A stretch of DNA of 64,000 nt, from positions 46,963,178 through 47,027,177 of the forward strand of contig CM049307.1 in assembly GCA_026874595.1 (NCBI GenBank), written 5' to 3'. The DNA is from Sipunculus nudus. Taxonomy: Eukaryota; Annelida; Sipuncula; Golfingiida; Sipunculidae. The notes beneath the pieces were generated by a model. That model saw only the letters and a program-made list of their open reading frames with translations, searched no databases and had not been told where the DNA came from. The position numbers and the translations under genes are program-made. This document shows positions 21,800 to 33,110 of this stretch, piece after piece (position 1 is the stretch's first letter; every line of letters begins with the position of its first letter).

Positions 21800-22480
21800 G
21801 TTTCCCCGGCCAGTTGGTCATTTCTTGTATTCTCTCCTGAACTATTATCGCCATCACGAATTACAAAAGAAGATATTCTTGCTGAGCAATAGGCAGTTTT
21901 TCTCGGTACCGTCATCACATCTGCCTCTTTACGATAGTATAATCATCAACCGGAAAATCATTGACATTGTCAAAGAATTGTCCACCGCATTTTCCAGCCG
22001 GATTAAAAAAACAGCATCTCTTCTAAAGATTCTTTATTTGCCGGTCGATTTTTTTTAATGGACGGAAAAATCTACAAGCCTTGCCGGAGGGGGAATACCC
22101 GCAAAACTAACGATTTTCCATGCATTGATCACTTCTTGTTTCGTCTCTGGAATTGTTTATGTCGTCAAGAAAGTAAAAAGATAGGTTGTAAATTAGCCGA
22201 TTTCTCCGTTCAGTCTTAAAATCTACCGAATTTTCCGGCCAGATAAAATTCGGCCGGAAAATCCTTGACATTGTCGAGGAGTTTTGCCACTAATTTTTTC
22301 CTGTCGGATTTTTAAAATATCAGACCGGCAGCATTCTTACATCTACCCCTCGTACCGATTTATCGGGCCGGGACAAAATCAGACATAAAGATCGGTAAAT
22401 GGGAAGCAGTCTTTACAGTCAATCAAACCGATTTTTTTCGGCCGTCAAAGAATCGGATGGTCAAATTGTAGACCGAGAGC
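21800..22480 (+). repeat. Dispersed repeat in two tandem copies (~310-bp period), third copy at 41.0 kb
   Basis: Both halves share TTTCTTGT...TCTC, CYGGAAAATCNTTGACATTG, TTTTCC-GNCGGATTTTTAAA and a closing CCGGTNGATTT/ATCGGGCCG block. The phrase AATCCTTGACATTGTCGAGGA (22260-22282 area) is nearly repeated at 41160-41185. The sequence is rich in CCGGCCGG motifs in an otherwise AT-rich setting. No open frame is shared; the family is not recognised. Confidence 0.6.
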
Positions 22481-22659
22481 CGACTGTACGTTCAAGTGAC
22501 AGTCACAGACACCAACATTAATTGAAGAACTAAATTTTATAGAATTTTATAGAACTATAGAATTTTAAAATATATCAAAATATCATAATGTAGTTCAAGA
22601 GCTACATCATTGTCAATCTCAGTTACCTTGGTGATATGATACAGCGACCACTTTTATAG

Positions 22660-22966
22660 GACACCCAAAATACCAGCACGCGGCTTTTCTTAAAACCTTA
22701 CCGGGAGATGTAGTGATTTCTTCAGAAGCAATGCATTACACCCTCCCCAACACAATCAAGGTAGAAAATAAGACTAACACTGCTGAGGTCTGTCTTAATG
22801 AAACTCCCTTTGAAGACAGCCGGCTTACAGAGCGTGTTCCTGTCACCTCAGGAAAGATCAAGACCGTCTTATTCAATGACTGCACCAAGAACACAGAGAA
22901 GGACCTAGAACTCTCCCGGCTGCTGCAAAATGTACCCACACCAGTTGCTGTTGCTTATTGTTAAGA
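22660..22966 (+). CDS. Terminal exon of an unrecognised protein-coding gene
   Basis: After CACTTTTATAG (a good 3' splice site) the sequence is open for about 100 codons to a TAA at 22964-22966. It reads HPKYQHAAFLKTLPGDVVIS, then SSEAMHYTLPNTIKVE, and ends LLQNVPTPVAVAYC. The composition is protein-like (GAC, AAG, CTG and ACC codons, balanced charged residues), unlike neighbouring frames. The open frame continues back to 22635, so the acceptor position is inference. AATAAA at 23102-23107, about 135 bp past the stop, fits a 3' UTR. I do not recognise the family and see no signal peptide, membrane segment or catalytic motif. Upstream exons were not found. It could also be a degraded element ORF, but no frameshift is seen. 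Confidence 0.5.
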
Positions 22967-23101
22967 GGGTTTTCAAAATTCAAGTTACAACCAGTTTAAA
23001 CAGAGAGGTAATTGTACTCTCCTGAGAAGACAAACTTAGACAAAGACGTGTTCGATCGAAAACGAGGCGTGTCCAGAATGTCATGTCATGTCACAGCTGT
23101 A

Positions 23102-23107
23102 AATAAA
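23102..23107 (+). terminator. Poly(A) signal AATAAA
   Basis: A canonical AATAAA in CTGTAAATAAATTG, downstream of the candidate terminal exon. Such hexamers are common in AT-rich DNA; position is the only support. Confidence 0.4.
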
Positions 23108-23129
23108 TTGTTATTTACCGTACACAGTA

Positions 23130-24915
23130 ATAAGGAATTTGGGCACTGGAAAATGAAGGTATTCTGTTTCTTAGTTTAAGGGCAGGTATATTATTCCTAT
23201 CGTTTAATATTGCTGATGTTTACCGTTAGACACTGACCTAATTTTTTAAAGTGTTTCATCTAAGCCGTTGTTTTTACGTAATTCCTTGAACTGGAAGAAG
23301 GCTGTCGAACACTCGGATTAGGTCACACAAGTGTATAAATAGGACCTGTGAGAACCTCCCGTAACAGAGTGAACACACAGACACCGCTAAGACATCTTGC
23401 GTAACACATACGTTGAAAACACGATAATAAAAAAGAATTACACGTCTATTACTCAAATGGAATATGACACCTTGGGAAAACATTTCTTTGTGTTTCCCCA
23501 GGAGCCGATTTTCCTCAGAGCCAAGATAACAGCATATTACCCCGTCCTGTTTCACACAGACATCAAGCGGTCATTTGCCAGATCACATGTTCTTGTACTG
23601 TCTGGTTTCGCTACATCCCAACTAACAAAACCATCACCGATCACATGCCCGGATACAGGGACAGATTCTGTAACTTTTTTCTCCGTTGGGCACAAACATT
23701 ATATCAAGCGATAAATATATTATTGAATACAGACAGTATTGTACAGGGAATATTTCTATCCGCAGATAACTTAGAAAGCTGATTTACTACCCGATATTAA
23801 AGTGCAGGGGCTTGGGGATAACGATACTATACTTAGGAAGCTATACGTTTAAGAATATGAAAAGATATGTCAAGAGAGGTATCAATGGTGGAATATCAAA
23901 TGTTATGTCTGGAGACCGGCGCCATAAGCTGAGAGTATAGAATAATTATACACTATGCATATCTTAACGGTTATATTTCGTAACATTCCAAATTATTTTC
24001 ATTTTGAAAAAAAGAAGATTTTTCGGCAACACGAATAAAAGGACTGTTGTTTGAAGGCGTTGGTATAGCGGCGGTTTTGTGGGAAAATATCGTCGTTAAT
24101 CAGCATATTGGTTAATCTCCTTTTAATTCTCCCTTTAATCACTTGTTGAATACTGAGTATTTTCTCATAGGTTATATGTGACTGAAAACTTAGTCGTGCG
24201 AGGTGCATGAAATGATGGCGATTACCATATGTTTGGCATTTACACGTTGTTGTCAACAATCATATATTTTATAAAGTGTTCCTTGACCACTCATATCTGT
24301 AACCAATGTAATTAAGACAACCGGTGCTTAAATCGTCATTGTTGTATGGAAGGTCTCTGCAGTGCAGTTTTCGGCATATATAGAGTCATGACTCAAGGTA
24401 GGTCCTATCTAAACAATAAGAATACCTACTGTACCTCGGCATCAGGGTTGGCGTTGTTATAGAGGATCACTGAGGTTCAAGATTCATTTCATTCATGGTG
24501 AGAACAAATAATACATGGTTTATGTATTAGTAAACTTAATAACAAAACGAATTAAGTAGTGCAGAATTCTTGATTGACATGCTCTGCGGTCAAGACACTG
24601 ACGTATGAAGCAGATAAAATGGCACGTCTTTTGTGGTTTTTTTGGGGGAATGACCGGGACCTTGTCCGCAATTTCCTATTGCAATATTTTTGTGGGGGTA
24701 ATGACAATTCACCTCAGTGGTTGCTGAAGTTATAGAATGAGTCTGAATGACGGTTCGAAACAACAGTCAGTTTTTAAGAAAACACAGTGCATTCATACAG
24801 TTTCATTCAGCAGACAATTGCACTTTTAACAGGATTTACGTAATCTAGCAAACAGCTTATATGGTAATTATTGGAATATTAACGATAAACCTCCACTATA
24901 AAAAAATCTTTATTA
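23130..24915. other. Non-coding stretch, nothing firm
   Basis: The 105-residue open frame at 23397-23714 (+) overlaps a 93-residue frame on the other strand (23274-23555). Neither shows a domain or splice structure that I trust. No repeat was recognised. Confidence 0.4.
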
Positions 24916-25260
24916 TAAGGCCAAAATAAAAAAAAGGTATGGTTCTTAGGCACTTTTTTCAGAAATCAATGCGGGCGGGCGTTTTTTTTTCTATTTTTAA
25001 TTTTTGGTATGTTTCAATAAAAATGTCAAATAATAAGGGAAAAGCATGATAATAACATATTTATTTGGTTAAACAAGTAAAAGCACTACATAACAAAGGA
25101 AGTTTTATGATTTTATCTTCTTATAGGAAAAGTCCGAGCGGCTGCAGCTCAAAATTGCTAAGTTTCTATTGAAAAATCAAAATAAAAATTTGTGATGCGG
25201 GGGTTTAAAACTGATGCGGGCGGTGCCTGAGAACCATACCTTTTATTTTTTTTTGCCTTA
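24916..25260. mobile_element. MITE family 1, complete copy (345 bp)
   Basis: Terminal inverted repeats begin TAAGGCCAAAATAAAAAA and continue GGTATGGTTCTTAGGCAC. The right end, read on the other strand, gives TAAGGCAAAAAAAAATAAAA and GGTATGGTTCTCAGGCACCG. If the outer TA is the target duplication, the element fits a Tc1/mariner-type MITE. The interior has no coding capacity. Relatives are at 61422-61675 (complete) and 45190-45320 (fragment), sharing ACATAACAAAGGAA and ATGATAATAACA-like blocks. Confidence 0.85.
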
Positions 25261-25967
25261 CAGTAAGCTTAGAAGTTATCTTTTTATTGATCGGGGAAGT
25301 TTTTTTTATTTAAAGATGCCTCTCCTTGATATTTCCTAACTGATGAGCCATTATTATATATATCCGAATTCTCTGCATACCACAGTCATCAAAAATTGGT
25401 TCCTCCGCGTTCTGATTTTAATATTATTTCACGATGAAATTACCTGTGAAAAGCTTATAGAAACAATTACGTTGCCAACTAGTTTCGGCACTATTTATGA
25501 ACCAGTGCAGTGTGAACAGGCATTTAACTTGGTTACACGTGTCCAACATACCGCCTCCGCAGAACATATTCACATGGGGAAGAAGATTTACGCACAAGCG
25601 TGATAACTGCCGACTGATCTAATATTTTAAAAGCTCTAACGCATACACACGGCACTATTGACACCAAGCGGGTCCCATATTGGAACATGGTATTTAATGC
25701 TCGTGGTATGAAAACGACATCTAAATCATAATATTGTCCTTAAAAAGGGTTTATACACTGACACTTGTGGAGTAACTTTCTCGATTCTGAAAGGCGTTGA
25801 CTTAATATTGACAGTAGTAGAATGTGTTTTATAGTGATATTTGTTTATGAGCCTTATGAGCCCGTCTGCGTAGTGAGGTAAAGGGTATTGAATGCAGAGT
25901 GCTTTGGTATTAGAGAGAGAACATCCACATCGGCCCACTGCTATTACTATATTCCAGACAGTCAATC
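25261..25967. other. Non-coding stretch, nothing recognised
   Basis: Short open frames only (25343-25603 plus; part of 25726-26100 minus). No domain, splice pair or repeat is supported. Confidence 0.4.
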
Positions 25968-26792
25968 GGTGACACAGTAGAGTCCACACCACCCGAGTCC
26001 GAGTGCCCCAAGTCCCCGGTTCCAAGTCAGAATCCTTATTGTTCGAGGCCAAGTCTATCTTACTCGCCTCTAAGTCATAGGAACCATGTTTCAATCTCAT
26101 TCATAAAAGAAATTCATATCAGGAATAGGAAATTACAATGAGTATTTGTATAAATGTTTATACATACAGTGTTTATTCAAATATTTCATTAAGTAAGTCC
26201 AGCTTATTCGCCTCTGAGTCATAGGAACCAGGTTTCAATCTCATTCATAAAAGATATTTATAATAGAAATTGGAGATGACCATGAGTATATGTAAATTAG
26301 GTTTTACTTATATATTTCATTACATTTAGCTCCCGGCGCAGAGCTAAAGCTAGTTATTCAGTCTCGTTTTTTTTTGGTAATATTCTGTTAGGCGTTCCAC
26401 AAGTTTTTACGTCTTTATAGTATGCAGAAGCGGATCGGGGGTGGGGGGTTGGAGTTGGGGTTCCGGGAGGTTCCAGCCCCCCCCCCCTTTCCTGTCGCCG
26501 CAAACTTTTTTAAGGGGTTCAGACCAAATATTACGGCCTAGACCCCCCCCTTTCCAGACCTTTTTTAAAAGAATTTTATGAGTCCTCCTGGGTTGGACCC
26601 CCCCCCCCCCCCCTTCTGAATCCTGGATCCGGGCCCCTGCTATGTGACATACTTTTCTACTGGACTTACTATCGACTCGCCTAATAACTTGAGTCCTTTC
26701 TTTCAAGTCCGAGTCCAGAACCCTCGAATCTAAGCCCGAGTAAGTGAACAAGTGGCCCAGACCCAAGGCCGGACTCGAGTCCTACATCACTG
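25968..26792. mobile_element. GAGTCC-rich hAT-like MITE, copy 1, with internal duplication and nested MITE
   Basis: The right end reads GGACTCGAGTCCTACATCACTG (26771-26792). The left end (about 25968-26005) is a diverged inverted copy with CACAGTAGAGTCC and CCCGAGTCCGAG. In between, CCTCTRAGTCATAGGAACC and CAATCTCATTCATAAAAGA occur twice (26067 and 26212 areas), a tandem duplication of about 145 bp. A separate poly-G/C MITE is nested at 26425-26640. Two relatives lie at 47250-47545 and 51962-52298. CAG...CTG termini suggest hAT; no clean 8-bp target duplication was found. Confidence 0.6.
26425..26640. mobile_element. Poly-G/C MITE, copy 1
   Basis: Starts CAGAAGCGGATCGGGGG and ends ATCCTGGATCCGGGCCCCTG, an imperfect inverted pair. 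TATG lies on both sides (26421-26424 and 26641-26644). The interior has G and C homopolymers of up to 17 bp. Two relatives occur in the window (39383-39469 and 44365-44554). The overlapping 119-residue minus frame is low-complexity read-through of these tracts. Confidence 0.7.
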
Positions 26793-28395
26793 GAATCAAT
26801 CAACAAACAGACAGACAATCGTCCTTTGGGAATACTAGTTCTTCTATGAATGATATGAATAGACCACGAGAGTTGGTCGATCCCTGATCACTGTGGAAGC
26901 CATGTGATGCTTCACGTCCACAAACCTGTTGAGGATCGGTTAATCACCTATTGTAATGTGATACTGACCTCGGAATCGTCATAAATGATTAACATGCATG
27001 ATTTCACTGCAAAACTTGCAATTATTGTTATTCCTATTAAAAATGCAAGGAATGACCGATGTGGTGTTACTCACAGTGCTACGCCAATAATGTTCAATTA
27101 CATTCCAGGGACACATAAAACATGATGGAGTCTGAATTCCGGGTCAGTTCACAGGGCGCGTCACGCGTGGATCTTATTAATAGTCTCCACTACAACACGC
27201 CAAATTGGTAAATACATCCAGCTCATTTGCCAGGACCAAATGTGCTCAAAGAACACCGCGGAAAGAAGGATCAATTTTTTAACCAGTTAATAAGATTTCC
27301 TCCCTAATATGGTCGACCTTGACTCTGTGTGGTTTTACCGTAAATACAACAAATCCTCACGTGAAATCGTCAACCTTGTTAATGATACGTGTATATACCG
27401 ATACTTTATTATCCTCAGGTTAATATATTTATCTGACAAAAAGTTCATTTATTTTAATCCAACTTAAATCTAATTATTGTTACTAACGCACGATACTACA
27501 GTGGTCGTTACATGCAGGCTTTTAACAGGGACTGGCATCCGTCGATAGGCCCGTGCCTCCGACATTTTTTTCAGCTTTCACCGATATGCACTTCAGTGAT
27601 ATCTTTTACTCTTTATCTATATGTATAACACACATTTACTTACAACATTATTTCAGATAAAGAACACAGAAATGTTAGGGATCGCCAGTTTTTCATATCT
27701 CAAGTTTCTCTGCAGTCATCATTCAAGTAATTAACGTACGCAGAAATTAGAGCTTTAAATGATAAAACAACTAAAGCGCACTGACTCAAAAGCACAATCA
27801 ATGATTATTTTTGCATTCAAATTGCATTACAACGATTCTGCACGCGCGCTCTCACACCTGCACGCGCATATACACTCACAGACCACTATTATCATCGGCA
27901 ACGCCAATATCATATTATTTAATGTGCACTATTTGTGTTACGTTTACTTTTTGATCCCATCCTGTCTATACCGACCCAACTAGTATGACATGTAGAAATA
28001 TAGGTCTGTCATATACGACAGATTTGTGAAAAACAGTGTCAGCTTCCGGCTGTTATTGCCTCACTCATCATTACACGTATGATATAATGACTTGATATGA
28101 AGTCCTGGAAGGATTATACAGGTAAAGCATATCCTTCGCTTCCAGGTCACACATAGTGCGGTTGGTTTTATTTTCACATTTTCGGTGTTTCGCAGGGGTT
28201 CCATTTTTGCAATCTTACCATACAATAAGCTACAGAGAGAATATTTTATATTATATTAATAATGTCGGCAGGTCGTTACACTTTGACAAACACAACATGG
28301 GATATAAAACGAGTGATATGTTGTCTTTTCTTTGTATATAATACAAAAGATCTAATATTATTCATAAGATTTATGTATAATTTACTAGTAATAGT
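26793..28395. other. Non-coding stretch, nothing recognised
   Basis: No exon, repeat family or RNA gene is supported in 1.6 kb. Confidence 0.4.
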
Positions 28396-28414
28396 GATAT
28401 ATATATATATATAA

Positions 28415-28460
<46 letters not shown>
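28396..28460. repeat. (AT)n microsatellite
   Basis: An AT dinucleotide run with one interruption (ATAAATGT near 28411). Confidence 0.95.
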
Positions 28461-30854
28461 CGGATGTGCAGATGGGTATATGGTATAAAGTATAAATGAC
28501 TGTCAACGAGGCGTCTTGTTCACGAAGGTTAAATATTCGCATTAATTTCCTTTTCACACACTCCGCCCACCGACGCAATCAAAGAGAAGTGTGAATACAT
28601 AACACCAGTACTTGCGATCTTCACTGGCTCCCTGTCATCAAGCGTTAACTATTCAAAGTCAGGTGAACAGGTTACTTTTTTTACAAGAACAAGCATGTAT
28701 GCTCATCAGGTTAACATCAGATGTCGGTCCTAGATCGCAAAATGCATATGGAGATGTGAAACTTCACAGAATTGCGGAAAATCTTTCCGCTAATGGTCCC
28801 CTCCCCCCCCTTCTCTCTTTCATCATTATCATTAATGTAGATAAGCAAATGCTTAAGCCATATTTTCACGAAATGTTTCGAGCTAGAATGCTATCTATTC
28901 ATACATACATACATATATACATACATTCATATACATACAACAAAATCAGATTTATATAGGGAAATGCATGAATACATTAACAGATGCATTCGTTTATACT
29001 TGCATACGTACATACATGAATACATACGAAGTGTGAAGAGTATGGTATCCTCTTCGTGTACTTTTAATATATAGTTCGTTAGAGCGCGTCTTAGTATGAT
29101 TATCACCTTTTCTATAGGATTCGTGACCGGCAAATGCCATTTTGTTAACTTCCATAAGTAATTTTCCAGGAGATGGGCAATTAATTCCTCTGTCACCTGT
29201 CATCAAGCAGGAAGATAATACAGTTTTTCTGGTCAGTGTATAGTTACAATCATATTAATGTTAATGTGTAGCGGAAAAATACGGCACGGGCACAACCGGC
29301 CTTGAAATATTCAGGAACAAGGTTTTCATAATCGAAGAGAAATGTACCGAATAAACATATACTACAGTATGTACCCAAGAAGGTGACCATTGAAATTTGG
29401 TGATTATTCTCTTACACTAAAATATTATTAAAGTGTTTGACATAAAAGCTGATGAGGGACCAATGAAAAATGTAAGATGTAAAAAACAAAAACCAACATT
29501 TATATTTTGCAAACTTCTGGTTCTTCTGAATCTTGTGGCCAAGTGACGTAGCGTCTATCATGAGTTGGCAGTCTCATTTAACAATTACATTTTTAAGAAT
29601 ATTTATGACATTATACAACCAATCAGGAGCTTTCAAGTTTAGTTGCATGTGACCACTGACCCTGACTATAATGAATAGGTTTGAGATTACTCAGATATTT
29701 ATTTTATTGGATAAATATTTTGCCAGGTACGGTTTTAATTTAATTAAAGTAACTTCGCCCCATTCCTTCATTTCAGCATACCTTTTGGAAATAGTCAGTC
29801 AGTTAATGATAATATTGTCAAATTTCAATGGGCACCCCGCCGCGGGACAGATTATAGTAACATGATCTCTGGAATTAACTCTGGAATTAAAAATTCAGTT
29901 TTAACTTTGGTGCAACACGGTATATGCAATGTTTCCGTTCTGAATTTGTGTTCTGGTATATTGAAGAAAATGTTTTTTCTGTCATTATTTTTCTCAATAT
30001 AACTTCTACGCTTACAATGCGCTCACTTTCTCTCGAACCCTCTTTCACAGTTTCTCATTCTCTACCTTTCCAATTCTCCATTACTTTCTCAACATGACAC
30101 TGCATCCCGTTGATCTTACGTCTGCTGGTGTATCAGTGGACACTATGAATTACTTCGTCTGAAGGTTAGATGGTGGCGGAACCATTTGCGCTTTACTCAG
30201 TATTATCTAATACTTCTTTTGTATACTTTGTATTCCACCTATGACACACATTCCGACCATTGCCTTTTCGAATAAAAGTCAATACTGCTTTCAGCCGCAC
30301 ACGACTCATCCTGAAATACGCTAATAGACAGAGATTTGCTCCTGGTAATCCCTTCGTATGTTGCCTTTTATAACATAAAATGTCCTATTGAAGATCAGTG
30401 GAATAAGAGAATCGACCGCCTTTGGATGTACATCAAAGCGGCCATTGGAATGATCTAGCTAATCGTTAAGGATTATTTTATATAATACTTGATATTTCTA
30501 TGTGACTAATTGCTTTTCACTTGAGATTTTTTTCTGGTTAATGATTTTAGATCAAATTTATTATTTAAATTTGTATATTGGTATTATATCATATCAGCCT
30601 TTAACGAATCAAGATATCAATGTATTTGCCTGTGTTTTTTATCATTACTGTTCGTGCGTTAAAATTCATGAATATCCCTCCACATGTACATATTTTCTTT
30701 CACCTTTATGCATATTATTTATTCATTAACCCTGTAAATATTCAGAATTATCCAATATCTGAAAGAATTACACCGTAGATCTTATAATATTCGCCTTAAA
30801 ACTAATCTAAATATTAAGATTAATTAAAAAAATAATAACATACTTTACCTCATA

Positions 30855-30856
<2 letters not shown>
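28461..30856. other. Non-coding stretch with a (CATA)n patch
   Basis: CATACATACATACATATATA and related units run from about 28900 to 28940 and produce overlapping open frames on both strands that are not genes. The rest is AT-rich and unrecognised. Confidence 0.45.

Positions 30857-30920
<64 letters not shown>
30857..30920. repeat. (TA)n microsatellite
   Basis: A pure TA run of about 64 bp. Confidence 0.95.
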
Positions 30921-30921
<1 letters not shown>

Positions 30922-31328
30922 TGGTGTGCCGATTAATCTTTTAACTCGATGACTTTTTTTCTTTCAAAATCGACTAAATAGATTGTATTTATGCATAATC
31001 GATGAAAAAAACATCATGTTAGACATACAAAGAATCTTATCCTGTCAGAGATATTCAAACACAAAGTAACGAACAGCATCAAAACGGAACATTGCGCAGC
31101 CAACAATCGTCCGACGGCAAGTCGACCGTTGATGCGGATGGATGGATGGTTTCATTATGAATACCGATGTACATGTCAGACTATATACTGGTGTCAATAT
31201 TTTAGGTACTAGTAAATAGCAGAGTACAAGGTTATATAGAAAGTACATAAAATAATCGATTAAATATCGATCATCGGTCGTTTTAATTTTTAAGTCATCG
31301 ATTATAATTTTAAAACCATTTCCTGCCA

Positions 31329-31330
<2 letters not shown>

Positions 31331-31383
<53 letters not shown>
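31331..31383. repeat. (TA)n microsatellite
   Basis: A pure TA run of about 53 bp. The 141-residue minus-strand frame across it (31045-31470) includes an IYIYIY tract from this run and is not a gene. Confidence 0.95.
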
Positions 31384-31385
<2 letters not shown>

Positions 31386-31859
31386 CATACTCTCTGCGTC
31401 CTGTCTGTTTATGTTTATTGGACACAAAACAGAAACGTGAGGAATATCGGATGGGGACGTTCTGCTCCATGTTTCTGGATAATGTAGTTTTTAGGTAATC
31501 AGTTCCTAAATTAGGTTTCCTCAGGGGAGCATAGAGGCGGAAAGCTTTATAAACCGACCTCTATCCACACACCATGATATATTCAGATTCACTTAAACGA
31601 TGCCGGCCTGGTACACATTAAACTCTGCTCATGAAGTCTCATTCTGGTAAAAACTATTGATACCTTGCTCTTGATCCTGACATTTCCCCCATGAGAATAG
31701 GCCGAGTTCTTATTAGGAAAAAGCATGTCCACTTTTTGAGGACAAGATCACCTGGGCTGAAAATAGCTCTTATAGTATCATATATTAACGAAATCTTCAG
31801 AACAGGAGGGGTCTCTTGTCTGTTCGGTGAACTAAGTATAGATCTGGTCTCTTTTGACA

Positions 31860-33110
31860 GACCATCAGACCAACAAAGCCGGTCCATACCATTTGTCGGA
31901 CCACCAAACACAAAGCTGGTCCCTTCCATGTGCCGAACCATCATACACAGAGCTGGTCCTTACTGCCTGCCAGACCACTAGACACAGAGAAGGTCACTAC
32001 CACGTTCCGGACCACCAGACAAAGTGCCGGTCCCCCAAAGTGCCGGACCACCAGACACAGAGCTGGTCCCTTCCATGTGCCGAACCATCATACACAGAGC
32101 TGGTCCTTACTGCCTGCCAGACCACTAGACACAGAGAAGGTCACTACCACGTTCCGGACCACCAGACAAAGTGCCGATCCCCCAAAGTGCCGGACCACCA
32201 GACACAGAGCCGGTCCCTACCACGTGCCGGTCCACCAGACACAGAGCCGGTCACTACCAAGTGCCGGGCCGTCAAACACAGAGCTTGTCCTACCAAGTGC
32301 TGCACCACCGGACATAGAGCCGGACCACCAGACACAGAGCCGGTCCCTACCACGTGCCGGTCCACCAGACACAGAGCCGGTCACTACCAAGTGCCGGGCC
32401 GTCAAACACAGAGCTGGTCCTACCAAGTGCTGCACCACCGGACACAGAGCCGGTCCCTACCAAGTGCCGGACCACCAGACACAGAGCCGGTCCCTTTCAC
32501 GTGCCGGACCACAAGACACAGAGCCGATCCTTACCACGTGCCGGACCACCAGACACAGAGCCGGTCACTACAAAGTGCCGGACCACCAAACACAGAGCAG
32601 GTCCCTAGCAAGTGCCTGACCACCAGACACAAAGCCGGTCCCGACCACGTGCCGGACCACCAGACACAATGCTGGTCCCTACCACCTGCCGGACCACCAG
32701 ACACAGAGGCGGTCCCTTAAACCTTCTACGCAGAGGACCACCAGACACAGAGCCGGTCCCTTCCACGTGCCGGACCACAAGACACAGAGCCGATCCTTAC
32801 CACGTGCCGGACCACCAAACACTAAGCGGGTCTCACCAACTGCCCTGACCACCAGACACAGAGCCGGTCGCTACCACGTGCCGGACCACCAGACACAAAG
32901 CCGGTCCCTACCAAGTGCCGGACCACCAGACACAAAGCCGGTCCCGACCACGTGCCGGACCACCAGACAATGCTGGTCCCTACCACCTGCCGGACCACCA
33001 GACACGGTGGCGGTCCCTAAAACCTTCTTGACCACCAAACACAGAGCTGGTTCCCCTTCCCGTTGGAGCACAAGACAGAACCGGTCCCTGCAAACTGCTG
33101 AGTGGCCAGA
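31860..33110. repeat. ~37-bp minisatellite, about 33 units, with higher-order duplications
   Basis: The unit is roughly CCGGACCACCAGACACAGAG followed by CCGGTCCCTACCACGTG. Because the unit is not a multiple of three and lacks stop codons in its plus frames, the array is open in several frames at once. The longest frame (31854-32720, 288 codons) cycles through DHQTQSRSLP, AGPPDTEPV and CRTTRHRAG, which are the three frames of the same DNA. Minus-strand frames are also open. Higher-order blocks are visible: 31924 repeats at 32071 (147 bp), 32213-32310 repeats at about 32340, 32490-32550 repeats at about 32755, and 32625-32715 repeats at about 32925. CACGTG occurs nine times. I regard the frames as a by-product rather than a gene. 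Confidence 0.9.

Noticed and set aside
23397-23714. 105-residue plus frame as an exon
   Set aside because: Overlapped by an equally open frame on the other strand, with no splice pair or family resemblance.
26407-26766. 119-residue minus-strand frame
   Set aside because: It is read-through of poly-G/C tracts inside a nested MITE (GGGGGG and PRR-type low complexity).
28927-29206. Overlapping minus-strand frames as small genes
   Set aside because: They derive partly from a (CATA)n patch, overlap in different frames and show no recognisable features.
31045-31470. 141-residue minus-strand frame
   Set aside because: It runs through a (TA)n tract (IYIYIY...) and has no domain or splice support.
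31854-32720. 288-codon open frame as a proline/histidine/threonine repeat protein gene
   Set aside because: It lies entirely within the ~37-bp minisatellite, other plus frames and minus frames are equally open, and the amino-acid repeats are the same DNA read in three frames.
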